A stretch of 64,000 nt of DNA from JANQOH01 sp965201115 (GTDB lineage: Bacteria > Pseudomonadota > Alphaproteobacteria > UBA7887), in the NCBI GenBank assembly GCA_965201115.1, contig OZ241745.1, positions 2,046,001 to 2,110,000 on the forward strand, given 5' to 3'. The notes under the pieces were generated by a model. It was not told where the DNA came from, did not search any database, and saw nothing but the letters and a program-made list of their open reading frames with translations. Shown here piece by piece: positions 51,144 to 64,000 of this stretch (within the stretch, counting starts at the first letter, position 1; every line of letters starts with the position of its first letter). The translations under genes and the position numbers were made by a program.

Positions 51144-51229
51144 GGCGCGTCTCCCCCTGCAATTCGGTATCCGCTATACCCAGTGGAATCCATATACGCC
51201 GCGGCGCGCCGCCGGCCAAGCGCCGCGCT

Positions 51230-52537
<1,308 letters not shown>

Positions 52538-52703
52538 GGGAATCTCCCCCCGGTTGCGTGTCGCGGGGCATCGTGAACCCCGCCCCGCCCCGGCGCAAGC
52601 CCCCCTTTCGCGATAGCGGGCGGCGCGCCCGCGCGTTGCGCGCGGCGGCGCGGGGCGGCATACTGGCGCCCGCACGCCACATATCGCGCCGCGGGAGGGC
52701 AGC

Positions 52704-53228
52704 ATGGCCGAAGCGTTCACCATCGCCAATTTCAAGCATGTCGCCGACGGGCTCCAGCCCGGCCAGTTCGGCGTCGGCGAACGCCGGCAGGCGGCCGGCC
52801 TCGCCGATCTCGACCCCGCTTACCGCCAGCTGCTCGACCGCCCCGTGGTGGCGATACTGGCCGTGATCGGCCCCGACGGGCGGCCCGGCCTCACGCCCAT
52901 GTGGTTCGACTACGAAGGCGACCGGATACTCGTCAACACCGCGTCGCACCGGCCGAAATGCCGGTGGATCCGCGACAACCCGCAAATGTCGCTGATCCTG
53001 GTGAACCCCGACAACCCATACCACTGGCTGAGCATGAAGATCACGGTAGTGGAGGAGCGGCTGGAGGACGGCCCCGGCGGCGGCGCCGTCACCGCGCAGC
53101 TCGACAGGATATGGAAGAAATATATCGGCGAGGGCGATGAGTACGGGCTGCGCGACCCGTCGATCGACGAGAAGCGCGTGCTGTTCGTCTGCCGGGTCGA
53201 TCGCATCGCGACCTTCGGCAAGCCTTAG
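52704..53228 (+). CDS. Pyridoxamine 5'-phosphate oxidase-like flavoprotein
   Basis: The 174-residue protein has a PNPOx-like split barrel: 'RPVVAILAVIGPDGRPGLTPMWFDYEGDRILVNT' and 'HRPKCRWIRDNPQMSLILV' with the FMN/F420-contacting positions, and 'WKKYIGEGDEYGLRD'. The family includes FMN- or F420-dependent enzymes; the cofactor is not provable. ATG 52704 follows gggagggcagc; a weak promoter TTGCGC-17-CATACT lies at 52636-52664. The CoA-transferase gene starts 22 bases after its stop. Confidence 0.88.
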   Translation: MAEAFTIANFKHVADGLQPGQFGVGERRQAAGLADLDPAYRQLLDRPVVAILAVIGPDGRPGLTPMWFDYEGDRILVNTASHRPKCRWIRDNPQMSLILVNPDNPYHWLSMKITVVEERLEDGPGGGAVTAQLDRIWKKYIGEGDEYGLRDPSIDEKRVLFVCRVDRIATFGKP

Positions 53229-53250
53229 GCCGGCGGCGCCCGGCGGCGCG

Positions 53251-54447
53251 ATGCCGCCCGATTTCCGCAACGGACCGCTCGACGGCGTCCGCGTTCTCGA
53301 TCTGACGAACGTGATCATGGGTCCGTTCGCGACCCATATCCTCGCCGACATGGGCGCCGACGTAATCAAGATCGAGGCGCCGGGCGGCGATCTCGTGCGC
53401 CATATCGGCCCCGACCGCGAACCGGGCCTCGGCGGTTCGTTCGTTCACCTGAACCGCAACAAGCGCAGCGTGGCGCTGGACCTCAAGCGCGAGGCGGGGC
53501 GCGCGGCGCTGCGGCGGCTTCTCCGCGGCGCCGATGTGTTTCTGCACGCGCTGCGCCCGCAAGCCATCGCGCGGCTGGGCTTCGGCCCGGAATCGGCGGC
53601 GGCGATCAACCCCGGGATTATCTATTGCGGCGCCTACGGGTTCGGCGCCGACGGCCCGTACGGAAACAAGCCCGCCTACGACGACGTCATCCAGGCGGGT
53701 TCGGGCTTCGCCGCGCTGTGCGCCGAGGAATCCGGCGGCGCGCCCGCCTATGTCCCGACGGTGGTGTGCGACAAGCTCGCCGGTCAGGCGATCGCCTATG
53801 CGATTTTGGCGGGGCTGCTGCAACGCGCGCGCGGCGGCGGCGGGCAGGCGATCGAGGCGCCGATGTTCGAGACCGCGGTGGAGTTTCTCACGCCCGAACA
53901 CATGGGCGGCGCCGCGTTCGACCCGCCGCTCGGCCCGTTCGGCTACGGCCGCGTGCTCGGCGGCTACCGCCGGCCCTACCGCACGCGCGACGGGTACGCC
54001 TGCATCCTGCCCTATTCCGACCGCAACTGGCGCGATTTCTTCGCGTTCGCCGGGCGGCCGGAGCTCGCGGAGGCCGAGCGCTTCCGCTCCATCGCCGAAC
54101 GCGCGCGGAATGTCGGGGAGCTCTACGGGCTGATCGCCGAAGAAGCGCCGAAACGCACGAACGCCGAATGGGCCGCGTTTTGCGACGGCGCGAGCATTCC
54201 GTTCATGCCCGCCAGACGGTTCGAGGAATTGTACGACGACCCCCACGCGCGGGCGGTGGGGTTGTTCCGAATCGTTGAAAACCCCCGCGGCGGGCGCGAG
54301 CGGCATGTGCGGCGCCCGGTCAATTTTTCCGGCGCGCCGTTCCGCGTGCGCCGCCACGCGCCCGCGCTCGGCGAACATACGCGCGAAGTACTCGCCGAGG
54401 CGGGCCTCGGCGACGCGGAGATCGCCGCCGCCTCCGGCGACGGGTAG
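53251..54447 (+). CDS. CaiB/BaiF family CoA transferase
   Basis: The 398-residue class III CoA-transferase has 'GVRVLDLTNVIMGPFATHILADMGADVIKIE', 'NRNKRSVALDLK', 'FGADGPYGNKPAYDDVIQAGSG' (with the catalytic Asp in 'AYDDVIQ'), 'PTVVCDKLAGQAIAYAIL' and 'RPYRTRDGYACILPYSDRNW'. The acid substrate is unknown. The preceding flavoprotein probably shares its transcript. It converges with an MFS transporter gene. Confidence 0.9.
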   Translation: MPPDFRNGPLDGVRVLDLTNVIMGPFATHILADMGADVIKIEAPGGDLVRHIGPDREPGLGGSFVHLNRNKRSVALDLKREAGRAALRRLLRGADVFLHALRPQAIARLGFGPESAAAINPGIIYCGAYGFGADGPYGNKPAYDDVIQAGSGFAALCAEESGGAPAYVPTVVCDKLAGQAIAYAILAGLLQRARGGGGQAIEAPMFETAVEFLTPEHMGGAAFDPPLGPFGYGRVLGGYRRPYRTRDGYACILPYSDRNWRDFFAFAGRPELAEAERFRSIAERARNVGELYGLIAEEAPKRTNAEWAAFCDGASIPFMPARRFEELYDDPHARAVGLFRIVENPRGGRERHVRRPVNFSGAPFRVRRHAPALGEHTREVLAEAGLGDAEIAAASGDG

Positions 54448-54461
54448 CGGCGCCCGGCGGA

Positions 54462-55748
54462 TCAGCCGTCCGGGCGGGCGACGGGCCGGGCGAAGGCATA
54501 GACGACCGCCGACAGCGCGACGATGGCGGCGAGAAACGCAAACAGCGCCGCATAGGCCTCGGGCGGATGCGCGCCGCCGGGATCTTCCGGCCACGCGCCG
54601 ACAATGGCGCCGCTGATCGCCTGGATAATCCCCGAGCCGCCGAAATTGAACAGGTTGGCGGCGGTGAGCCCGCGCCCCACCAGGCGGGCGGGGAACAACG
54701 CGCGGATGTGGTTGAGCATCAGCGCCGCGTAGCCGCCGAGCAGGCCGATCAGGCAAATCGCGGCGGCCGCCGCTTCCGGCCCCCGGATCGGGCCGCACGC
54801 GATCGCCGCGTAGATCGCCGTCGTCGCGGCGGCGCCGGCGAGCACAACCGACTTGCCCGCGCCGATGCGCGAACCGAGCCAGCCGTAGGCCAGCGACCCC
54901 GCCATCAGCGACACCGCCATGCCCATCATGACGTCGGCCGCGCCGACCGCGCCCAGGCCGTGGGCGTGGGCCAGCCACGGCGCGCCCCATAACGCGAGCA
55001 GCGTCATGACCGCGCTGTAGGCGCAGGCGTTCAGCGGCAGAAGCAGGTGCAGCTGGCGGTTGCGCAGCACGATCGCGACGCCGCGCACGGTTTCGCCCAG
55101 GGTTTCGCGCGGCCGCGGGGCGATGGGGCCGCCGGGCGGGTCGTCGCGCAACACCGCGGCGGTGAGCGCGGCGACCGCAACGCTGACCGCCGCCGCAAGC
55201 ACGAACGCGCCGCGCCAGCCGAGCCATTCGGCGGCGAGCGCCAGCGGCGTCGTGGAGATCAGGCTGCCCAGGCCGCCCACCGCGAGCATGAAGCCCGCCA
55301 TGGCGGAAAAGCGCCGCGGCGGAAACCAGCGCGCGAACGCCACCAGCGAGCCCATCAGGCCCGCCGCGCAGCCCAGGCCGATCAGGCCGCGGCCCAGCGC
55401 CAGCCCGCCGAAGCCTTGCGCGGCGGCGAAAACGAGCGCGCCGGCCGCGCCGATGAGCAGCATGACGGCGTTGACCCGCCGCGGCCCGTAGCGGTCGAGC
55501 GCGATGCCCAGGGGGATCTGCGCCGCCGCGAACACCAGGAAATACATGCCGCCGAGCGTGCCGAGCGCCTCGGCGGACAGGTCCATCGCGCGCGAAAGTT
55601 CGTCTCCGGTCACCCCGAGCGAGGTGCGGTAGAACATGCTCAGGATGTAGCCGAGGCAGAGCACGGCCACCATGAGCGCCGCCCGGCGCCGGAACGCGGG
55701 CGCAACGCCCGGCGCGCCGGGGGACGCCTCCGGCGCGGGGCCGTTCAA
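54462..55748 (-). CDS. MFS transporter
   Basis: The 428-residue permease shows 12 hydrophobic segments: 'LMVAVLCLGYILSMFYRTSLG' at the start, the MFS signature region 'PLGIALDRYGPRRVNAVMLLIG', 'GGLGSLISTTPLALAAEWLGW' and 'LLGGYAALMLNHIRALFPARLVGRGL'. TTG 55748 overlaps the stop of the peroxidase gene (TTGA). The substrate is unknown; NNP/ACS-like or cyanate-type permeases look like this at sequence level. The DyP gene upstream may hint at an aromatic or dye-like substrate, but this is only context. Confidence 0.9.
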   Translation of the reverse strand: MNGPAPEASPGAPGVAPAFRRRAALMVAVLCLGYILSMFYRTSLGVTGDELSRAMDLSAEALGTLGGMYFLVFAAAQIPLGIALDRYGPRRVNAVMLLIGAAGALVFAAAQGFGGLALGRGLIGLGCAAGLMGSLVAFARWFPPRRFSAMAGFMLAVGGLGSLISTTPLALAAEWLGWRGAFVLAAAVSVAVAALTAAVLRDDPPGGPIAPRPRETLGETVRGVAIVLRNRQLHLLLPLNACAYSAVMTLLALWGAPWLAHAHGLGAVGAADVMMGMAVSLMAGSLAYGWLGSRIGAGKSVVLAGAAATTAIYAAIACGPIRGPEAAAAAICLIGLLGGYAALMLNHIRALFPARLVGRGLTAANLFNFGGSGIIQAISGAIVGAWPEDPGGAHPPEAYAALFAFLAAIVALSAVVYAFARPVARPDG

Positions 55749-56599
55749 ACGGCGGACAGGCGGTCGAGTTCCTCCACCGGCGGCGCGAACCACAGCGCTC
55801 CGGTCAGGGAAGCCGAATACCGCGTCAACCGGTCGCGCACGCCGTCTTCGGTCGCGCCGAACATGCGGCGCAGGAGAAACCCGTAGCGCGCCGCATCGCG
55901 CGAAAACGCTAGGAAATACAGGCCGTGGGCCGATACGCCGCCCCACGGGAAGCTGCGGCGCCAGAGTGTCTGCGCGACGCCATCGCGCTTCGCGTCGGTG
56001 CGGCTCACATGCGAGTGCGCCGGCATCTCGTCGGCGGGAAGCTCCACGCTGTCGGCCTTGGTGCGGCCGATGATGCGCTCCTGTTTTTCGACGGGCAGCG
56101 CCTGGAACTCGCTGAGGTCGTGGCGCCATTTTTGCGTCAGCACATGGCTGCCGCCGGCGCCGGGCGCGCCGGCCGGGACCAGCGCGGTTTCGCGGCGCGC
56201 GGCGTCGTCTTTCGGGTTTGCCGTGCCGTCGATAAAGCCCGTCAGATCGCGCGAATCGCGATAGATAAAGCCGGCGACCTCGAGCGCGCATTCGGCGCCG
56301 AGCGCGGCGTCGACGGCGCGCGCGGCGTCGAACAACCGGTCGCGCGCCGGGTTCTGCATCCACACGAGCACATCGCGCGGCGTGTTCGCCATACCCACGA
56401 TTTGCTCGAGGTCGGCGGTGTCGGCGCCGCCGCCCAGCCGCCGGTACGCGCCGGCCCCGAGGGCGAGGACGTGGTCCTCGCCGGCGAGGGCGCGGCGCGT
56501 CCGCGCCAGCGCGGCCGCAACGAGCCAAGGCGCGCGGTACTCCAGCGCGAGTTGATGCGGCTGCGTAGCGGCGAAAATGCCCGGTTGCGGCGTACTCAT
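55745..56599 (-). CDS. DyP-type heme peroxidase
   Basis: The 284-residue protein has the DyP motif 'GFIDGTANP' (121-129, distal catalytic Asp), 'SHVLTQKWRHDL', 'HSHVSRTDAKRDG' (195-207, with a proximal heme-ligand His), 'RSFPWGGVSAHGLYFLAFSRD' and 'FMLRRMFG'-type C-terminal residues. DyP peroxidases oxidise dyes and lignin-like compounds with H2O2, and some are packaged in encapsulins; no encapsulin gene is near. No Tat signal is visible, so it is cytoplasmic. TTGA-coupled to an MFS permease. Confidence 0.94.
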   Translation of the reverse strand: MSTPQPGIFAATQPHQLALEYRAPWLVAAALARTRRALAGEDHVLALGAGAYRRLGGGADTADLEQIVGMANTPRDVLVWMQNPARDRLFDAARAVDAALGAECALEVAGFIYRDSRDLTGFIDGTANPKDDAARRETALVPAGAPGAGGSHVLTQKWRHDLSEFQALPVEKQERIIGRTKADSVELPADEMPAHSHVSRTDAKRDGVAQTLWRRSFPWGGVSAHGLYFLAFSRDAARYGFLLRRMFGATEDGVRDRLTRYSASLTGALWFAPPVEELDRLSAV

Positions 56600-56648
56600 G
56601 CGGGCGCGCTCCTTCCCTTTCCGCGGCGCATTCCGCTATGGTGGCGGC

Positions 56649-56724
56649 GGGCCCGTAGTTCAGCGGTCAGAACGCGCCGCTCATAACGGTGTTGTCGCAG
56701 GTTCGAGTCCTGCCGGGCCCACCA
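56649..56724 (+). tRNA. tRNA with CAU anticodon, probably tRNA-Ile2
   Basis: Acceptor gggcccg (56649-56655) pairs with cgggccc (56714-56720), discriminator A, CCA at 56722-56724. The anticodon loop is ctCATaa (near 56680-56686), and a T-loop gttcgag is present. The acceptor and T-stem match alphaproteobacterial Ile-CAU tRNAs (lysidine-modified) better than the initiator or elongator Met tRNAs I can recall. No A or C mismatch at the acceptor start indicates it is not the initiator. The exact charging identity needs comparison. Confidence 0.88.
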
Positions 56725-56794
56725 ATGCGCCCGCCGCGCGCGCGGCGGCGGGCCGCTTGTCGGCGGCCCGCCGGGTTGCGCGGGCGGGGCGGGG

Positions 56795-57904
56795 CTACAT
56801 GTCGATCTGGTTGTAGGCGCCCGCGCTCCACTCATAGAACACATAGCCCGGAAGCGCGACGTCGCCCTTGCCGTCGAAGGTGAGCTCGCCGAGCACGGTG
56901 GAGAAGGTCTGCGCGCGCATCTGCTCCACCAGCGCGTCGATATCGACGCTTCCCGCGGCCTCGGCGGCCTGGGCGAACACCTGGATCGCGGCGTAGGTGT
57001 AGAGCGTGTAGCCCTCGGGCTTGTAGCCCTGCTCCAGGAACCGCGCGACCGCGTCGGCGGCGGCGGGGTTTTTCGCCGGGTCGGGCGAGAACGAGAACAA
57101 CGTGCCTTCGCCGGCCTCGCCGGTGATCGTCCAGAACTCTTCCGTCACCAGCGCGTCGCCCGAGACGAGGACGGCGTCGAGGCCCTGTTGGTCCGCCTGC
57201 CGCACGATCAGGCCGGCCTCGGTGTGGTAGCCGCCCAGATATATGACGTCGATGCGCTGCTCCTTCAGTTTGCTGACCAGCGCCGAATAGTCTTTCTCGC
57301 CCGCGGTGTAGGCGTCGTAAAGCGCTTCCTCGACGCCGGCGGCGTTGAGCGCCTTGAGGGTCTCGTCGGCGAGCCCCTTGCCGTAGGCGGTCTTGTCGTG
57401 CAGGACGGCGATACGCTGGCCGGGGAAGTTCGCGGCGAGGAACGTGCCCGCGACAAGCCCCTGCTGGTCGTCGCGCCCGCATGTGCGGAAGACGTTGTCG
57501 AAGCCCTGTTCGGTGAGCATCGGATTGGTCGAGGCGGGCGAGACTTGCAGTATGCCTTCCTCGTTGTAGATCTCGGACGCGGGGATCGACGTGCTGGAGC
57601 AGAAATGCCCGGCGACGAAAGCGACGCCCTTGTTGACCATCTGGTTGGCGACGGCGACCGCCTGTTTCGCCTCGCACGAGTCGTCGCCGATCTCGAGTAC
57701 GAGCTGCTTGCCGAGCACGCCGCCAGCGGCGTTGATGTCGGCGACCGCCATTTCGGCGCCGCGCACCATCTGTTCGCCGAAGATGGCGTATTGGCCCGTC
57801 ACCGACCCCGCGGTGCCGATGAGCAGTTCGTCGGCGGCCGCGCCGCCCGCGGCGGCCCCCGCCATGACCGCGGCCGCGGCGGCCGCGCAAATCCGTCGTT
57901 GCAT
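56795..57904 (-). CDS. Branched-chain amino acid-type ABC binding protein
   Basis: The 369-residue type I periplasmic binding protein has a signal peptide (MQRRICAAAAAAVMAGAAAG, cut near 'AAADE'), then 'LLIGTAGSVTGQYAIFGEQMVRGAEMAVADINAAGG', 'GFDNVFRTCGRDDQQG', 'IAVLHDKTAYGKGLADE' and 'ALVSKLKEQRIDVIYLGGYHTEAGLIVRQADQQG', as in LivJ/LivK. It supplies a Liv-type ABC importer, whose permease and ATPase genes are not in the window. Conserved pairs of Cys (near 'FRTCGRD' and 'DDSCEAK') may form the disulfide of the fold. Confidence 0.93.
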   Translation of the reverse strand: MQRRICAAAAAAVMAGAAAGGAAADELLIGTAGSVTGQYAIFGEQMVRGAEMAVADINAAGGVLGKQLVLEIGDDSCEAKQAVAVANQMVNKGVAFVAGHFCSSTSIPASEIYNEEGILQVSPASTNPMLTEQGFDNVFRTCGRDDQQGLVAGTFLAANFPGQRIAVLHDKTAYGKGLADETLKALNAAGVEEALYDAYTAGEKDYSALVSKLKEQRIDVIYLGGYHTEAGLIVRQADQQGLDAVLVSGDALVTEEFWTITGEAGEGTLFSFSPDPAKNPAAADAVARFLEQGYKPEGYTLYTYAAIQVFAQAAEAAGSVDIDALVEQMRAQTFSTVLGELTFDGKGDVALPGYVFYEWSAGAYNQIDM

Positions 57905-58092
57905 CGTTCTTCTCCCGAACAGTGTTTGGGCGGTTTCGGCGCGCGCCGCGCGCCGCGCAGTCCCGCGCAACCGCCATGCCGGGGCAGATATACCCCGGGA
58001 AGCGCGGAATTTCAACCGCCCGCGGTTGACGCGGAGGGCGCGGCGGCTTATGCGGCGGGGGATACGATGCGGGCGCGGGGAGGGATTGCGCG

Positions 58093-58518
58093 ATGACGGA
58101 AACGGCGGGCGGCGGGAAGGTCGCCCTTGCCGACGCGGAGTGGCGGCGGCGGCTCACGCGGGAGCAATACGAGGTGACGCGGCGGCACGGGACCGAACGG
58201 CCGTTTACCGGCGCGTATTGGAACAGCAAGGCGCCCGGAACCTACGAATGCGTCTGCTGCGGCGCGGCGTTGTTCGCGTCCGGCGACAAGTACGATTCGG
58301 GCACCGGGTGGCCGAGCTTCACGCGGCCGCTGCAAAAGGCGGCGGTCGCGACGGCGCGCGATACGTCGTGGGGGATGGTGCGCACCGAGGCACTGTGTGC
58401 GCGGTGCGGCGCGCATCTGGGGCATGTGTTCGACGACGGGCCGGCGCCGGCGGGGCTGCGCTACTGCCTCAACTCGGCGGCGCTGAAGCACAGGCCCCCG
58501 GCGGAAAACGGCGCTTGA
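58093..58518 (+). CDS. msrB: Peptide-methionine (R)-S-oxide reductase
   Basis: The 141-residue enzyme reduces methionine-R-sulfoxide in proteins. It has the two zinc pairs Cys53/Cys56 ('CVCC') and Cys102/Cys105 ('CARC'), 'GTGWPSFTRPL', 'LGHVFDDGP' and the catalytic block 'RYCLNSAAL' with Cys125. ATG 58093 starts 'MTETAGGGKVALAD'. The last bases overlap the acyl-CoA dehydrogenase gene (TTGA). The selenocysteine variant is not used: this copy has Cys. Confidence 0.97.
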   Translation: MTETAGGGKVALADAEWRRRLTREQYEVTRRHGTERPFTGAYWNSKAPGTYECVCCGAALFASGDKYDSGTGWPSFTRPLQKAAVATARDTSWGMVRTEALCARCGAHLGHVFDDGPAPAGLRYCLNSAALKHRPPAENGA

Positions 58519-59681
58519 GCGCAAACGCCGCCCCGGAGCGGCGGGAGATCGTCGAGGCGGTCGGGCGGGTGTGCGCGGAGTTCGATTCCGCGTATTGGCG
58601 CGAGCGCGAGCGCACGGCGACCTTTCCGCACGAGTTCCACGCCGCGATGGCCGCCGCGGGATGGCTCGGCGTCGCCATGCCGCGCGAGGCCGGCGGCGCC
58701 GGCCTCGGCGTGACCGAGGCGGCGCTGGCGATGCGCACGGTCGCCGCGTCGGGCGCGGCCATGAGCGGCTGCTCGGCGATCCACATGAACATTTTCGGCC
58801 CGATGCCCATCGTCGCGTTCGGCAGCGCGGAGCAGCGCCGCCGCTTCCTGCCGCCGCTCGTCGAGGGCCGCGAAAAGGCGTGCTTCGCGGTGACCGAGCC
58901 CGACGCCGGCCTCGACACCGCGCGCGTGGCGACGCGCGCGCGCCCCGCCGGCAACGGATACGTCATCGACGGGCGCAAGGTATGGACCTCGACCGCGCGG
59001 GTGGCCGACAAGATCATGATCCTGGCGCGCACCGCGCCGGCGGAGGAATGCGAAAAGCCCATCGACGGGCTGAGCCTGTTCTATACCGACCTCGACCGCG
59101 GCGCGATCGACGTCAGGCCGATCCGCAAGATGGGCCGCCACGCGGTGGACTCCAACGAACTGTTCATCGACGGGCTGCGCGTTCCGGCGGAAGACCGCAT
59201 CGGCGAGGAAGGCAAGGGGTTCCGCTACCTGCTCCACGGGCTGAACCCCGAGCGCATACTGGTGGCGGCCGAAGGCGTCGGCATCGGGCGCGCGGCGCTG
59301 GAGCGCGCGGCGCGCTACGCGCGCGAACGGGTGGTGTTCTCGCGCCCCATCGGACGCAACCAGGCGATCCAGCACCCGCTGGCGGAAAGCTGGGCCGAGC
59401 TGGCGGCGGCGGACCTGCTCGCGTTCGAGGCGGCGCGGCTCTACGACGCGGGCGCGCCCTGCGGGGCCGAGGCGAACGCCGCGAAACTGCTGGGCAGCCG
59501 CGCCGGATACCGCGCCTGCGAACGCGCGATGCTCACCCACGGCGGGTTCGGCTACGCGACGGAGTTCGACGTGGAGCGCTTCATGCGCGAGGTATGGATT
59601 ACGCGCCTCGCGCCCGTGTCGGAGCAGCTGATACTGAGCCATATCGCCGAGCGCGCGCTGGATCTGCCGCGCTCGTACTGA
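58515..59681 (+). CDS. Acyl-CoA dehydrogenase
   Basis: The 388-residue flavoprotein has 'REAGGAGLGVTEAALAM' and 'ACFAVTEPDAGLDT', 'RKVWTSTARVADKIMILART', 'GRHAVDSNELFIDGLRVP', 'RYARERVVFSRPIGRNQAIQHPLAESW' and 'HGGFGYATEFDVERFMREV', typical of ACAD enzymes; the catalytic Glu would lie in 'FGYATEFDVERFMRE'. Substrate chain length cannot be told. TTG 58515 overlaps the msrB stop, so it depends on coupled translation. It ends 43 bases before a terminator serving the converging groEL. Confidence 0.92.
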   Translation: MSANAAPERREIVEAVGRVCAEFDSAYWRERERTATFPHEFHAAMAAAGWLGVAMPREAGGAGLGVTEAALAMRTVAASGAAMSGCSAIHMNIFGPMPIVAFGSAEQRRRFLPPLVEGREKACFAVTEPDAGLDTARVATRARPAGNGYVIDGRKVWTSTARVADKIMILARTAPAEECEKPIDGLSLFYTDLDRGAIDVRPIRKMGRHAVDSNELFIDGLRVPAEDRIGEEGKGFRYLLHGLNPERILVAAEGVGIGRAALERAARYARERVVFSRPIGRNQAIQHPLAESWAELAAADLLAFEAARLYDAGAPCGAEANAAKLLGSRAGYRACERAMLTHGGFGYATEFDVERFMREVWITRLAPVSEQLILSHIAERALDLPRSY

Positions 59682-59723
59682 GCGCGCCGCCCTTCCCGGG
59701 CGCGTTTCCGCAAGGCTCGGCGC

Positions 59724-59759
59724 GAAAAAAAGGGCCGCGCGGAAGAAACCGCGCGGCCC
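59724..59759 (-). terminator. Rho-independent terminator of groEL
   Basis: An 11-bp perfect stem (59732-59742 with 59749-59759) has a six-base loop and, on the minus strand, is followed by a run of seven T (complement of 59725-59731). It lies 38 bases past the groEL stop. Confidence 0.92.
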
Positions 59760-59796
59760 GCAAGGCAACGGAGAGGAGAAGCGAAGCGGCGCCGGA

Positions 59797-61440
<1,644 letters not shown>

Positions 61441-61469
61441 GTTTCGTGTGTCTCCTCAGCTGGGGCGGG

Positions 61470-61775
61470 CTACTTGCCGCCGGAGGCGCCCTCGAGCACC
61501 CCCATGACGTCGGTTTCCTTCATGATGATCAGCTCTTCTCCGTCGAGCGTGACCTCGGTCCCGGACCACTTGCCGAACAGGATGCGGTCGCCCACCTTGA
61601 CGTCGAGCGGGACGATCTCGCCGCTGTCGTCGCGGGCGCCGGGCCCGGCGGCGAGAATCTCGCCCTGGCTCGGCTTCTCCTTGGCGGTGTCCGGGATGAT
61701 GATGCCGCCGGAGGACTTCTCGTCCTCCTCGACGCGGCGGACCAGCACGCGGTCGTGCAAAGGCCGAAATTTCAT
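61470..61775 (-). CDS. groES: 10-kDa co-chaperonin GroES
   Basis: The 101-residue lid protein has 'FRPLHDRVLVRRVEEDEKSSGGIIIPDTAKEKPSQG' containing the mobile loop, and 'KVGDRILFGKWSGTEVTLDGEELIIMKETDVMGVLE'. It caps GroEL rings. First gene of the groESL operon, transcribed from the promoter at 61863-61891. ATG 61775. Confidence 0.98.
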   Translation of the reverse strand: MKFRPLHDRVLVRRVEEDEKSSGGIIIPDTAKEKPSQGEILAAGPGARDDSGEIVPLDVKVGDRILFGKWSGTEVTLDGEELIIMKETDVMGVLEGASGGK

Positions 61776-61821
61776 GTGTCGCTCATACCTTCGGTTGCGG
61801 TTGGCTCATGCGCCGCGCCTG

Positions 61822-61848
61822 TTAGCACTCGCCGCGAGCGAGTGCCAG
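61822..61848 (-). promoter_or_regulatory. CIRCE operator (HrcA binding site)
   Basis: TTAGCACTC (61822-61830), nine bases, then GAGTGCCAG (61840-61848). It matches the CIRCE consensus TTAGCACTC-N9-GAGTGCTAA in 16 of 18 arm positions. It lies between the promoter and groES, where HrcA would repress. No hrcA gene is in this window. Confidence 0.95.
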
Positions 61849-61862
61849 CGCGCCTGCGAAGG

Positions 61863-61891
61863 CATATGCGCCCGCCCCGCCCTCCGGTCAA
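61863..61891 (-). promoter_or_regulatory. Promoter of groESL
   Basis: On the minus strand, TTGACC (61886-61891), a 17-base spacer and CATATG (61863-61868). Transcription would begin about 61856, just upstream of the CIRCE element, the normal arrangement. Confidence 0.75.
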
Positions 61892-61903
61892 GGGCCCGCG
61901 ACG

Positions 61904-62140
61904 AATTTTTTTCGCGCCGAAGGCGCGGACCGCCTGGGCGCCCGCGCGGCCCGCCCGCACGTCTCCACCCCGCCGAAGGCGGGGCCTGGGCGCTCGCGCG
62001 TCCCCGCCCGCACGTCTCCGCGCGGCGCGGCGCTGGCCGGGAAGCCCCCCGCGCCCCCTTGGCAACCTCCGGCGCGGCGGATCGGCGGATGACGTGCGGG
62101 CCGCGCCGCGCCGCGCGCCCACGCGGCCCGCAACGGTTGC
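61904..62140. repeat. Intergenic palindromic repeat cluster
   Basis: GCCCGCACGT at 61953-61962 and 62006-62015, then inverted ACGTGCGGGC at 62092-62101, 86 bases after the second. A shorter hairpin 'cgcgccgaaggcgcg' precedes it. It fills the gap between groES and the 5-oxoprolinase gene; no gene is seen there. Confidence 0.78.
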
Positions 62141-62172
62141 GCGCGGCGGCGGCGGCGGCTACCAACGCCCCA

Positions 62173-64000
<1,828 letters not shown>

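Larger units (their letters stand above)
50492..51215. repeat. Tandem duplication of a ~360-bp unit
   Basis: Two near-identical units (50492-50850 and 50851-51215) each contain one small membrane-protein gene, plus shared flanks 'gcgccgctccgggcctaatt' on the left and 'ccatatacgccgcggcgcg' on the right. The second unit has a small in-frame insertion and a shorter leader. Confidence 0.88.

Overview
The window is G+C-rich chromosomal DNA from an alphaproteobacterium, probably an uncultured or little-studied lineage. The gene neighbourhoods are typical of that class: secA next to a parvulin-type isomerase and argJ; a PopZ/DUF2497-like gene, tolC, a rhodanese and a PCMT-type methyltransferase in a row; a mannose-type EIIA and HPr just before ahcY; argD-argF; hslVU; and groESL under a CIRCE operator. 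Genes are tightly packed. At least twelve junctions are four-base start/stop overlaps (ATGA, GTGA or TTGA), and GTG and TTG starts are common.

Layout. 0-1 kb holds the end of a low-G+C gene of unknown function and a terminator. 1.3-2.3 kb has bolA, a small membrane protein and the RNase P RNA gene. 2.4-4.5 kb is insertion-sequence debris: a truncated IS1634-type transposase and an IS1595-type element whose right terminal repeat supplies the stop codon of a neighbouring exported protein. 5.1-8.7 kb has a HepT/MntA-type toxin-antitoxin pair, an EVE-domain protein, a Rieske protein and acetyl-CoA synthetase. 8.8-9.4 kb has two small genes of unknown function.

9.5-18.6 kb is an accessory island. 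A degenerate copy of the 3' end of argF (9476-9657) lies on one side and the intact argF (18396-19304) on the other, in direct orientation; 172 bases align without gaps at 144 identities by hand count. Between them are a RecQ-type helicase fused to a phosphoribosyltransferase-like domain, a DprA-like protein with two winged helices, an IS256 remnant, a type II restriction-modification pair and a complete IS1380 element. The helicase/PRTase plus DprA pair recalls the ShosTA toxin-antitoxin defence system, but here the PRTase is joined to a helicase. This is the best candidate for an undescribed system.

18.4-31.2 kb returns to core functions: argF-argD, a two-subunit TRAP permease without a binding protein, hslVU, a hydrolase-cupin pair, and a trehalose operon (GH15 enzyme, otsA, otsB, glucokinase). 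31.4-37.7 kb mixes metabolism (an amidohydrolase and a LarA-N/DUF2088 protein) with accessory genes: a STAS-like protein, an AAA ATPase/DUF4276 pair and the C-terminal remnant of an MmeI-like DNA methyltransferase. 37.7-64 kb is mainly housekeeping: EIIA/HPr, ahcY with a candidate SahR operator, argJ, a parvulin, secA, a PopZ-like gene, tolC, two tRNAs, metY, a CoA-transferase, an MFS/DyP pair, a LIV-type binding protein, msrB, an acyl-CoA dehydrogenase, groESL and the start of 5-oxoprolinase.

An intergenic repeat family with the core GCCCGCACGT occurs in six clusters from 31.8 kb to the end. In complete copies, a left arm and an inverted right arm lie 80-86 bases apart.
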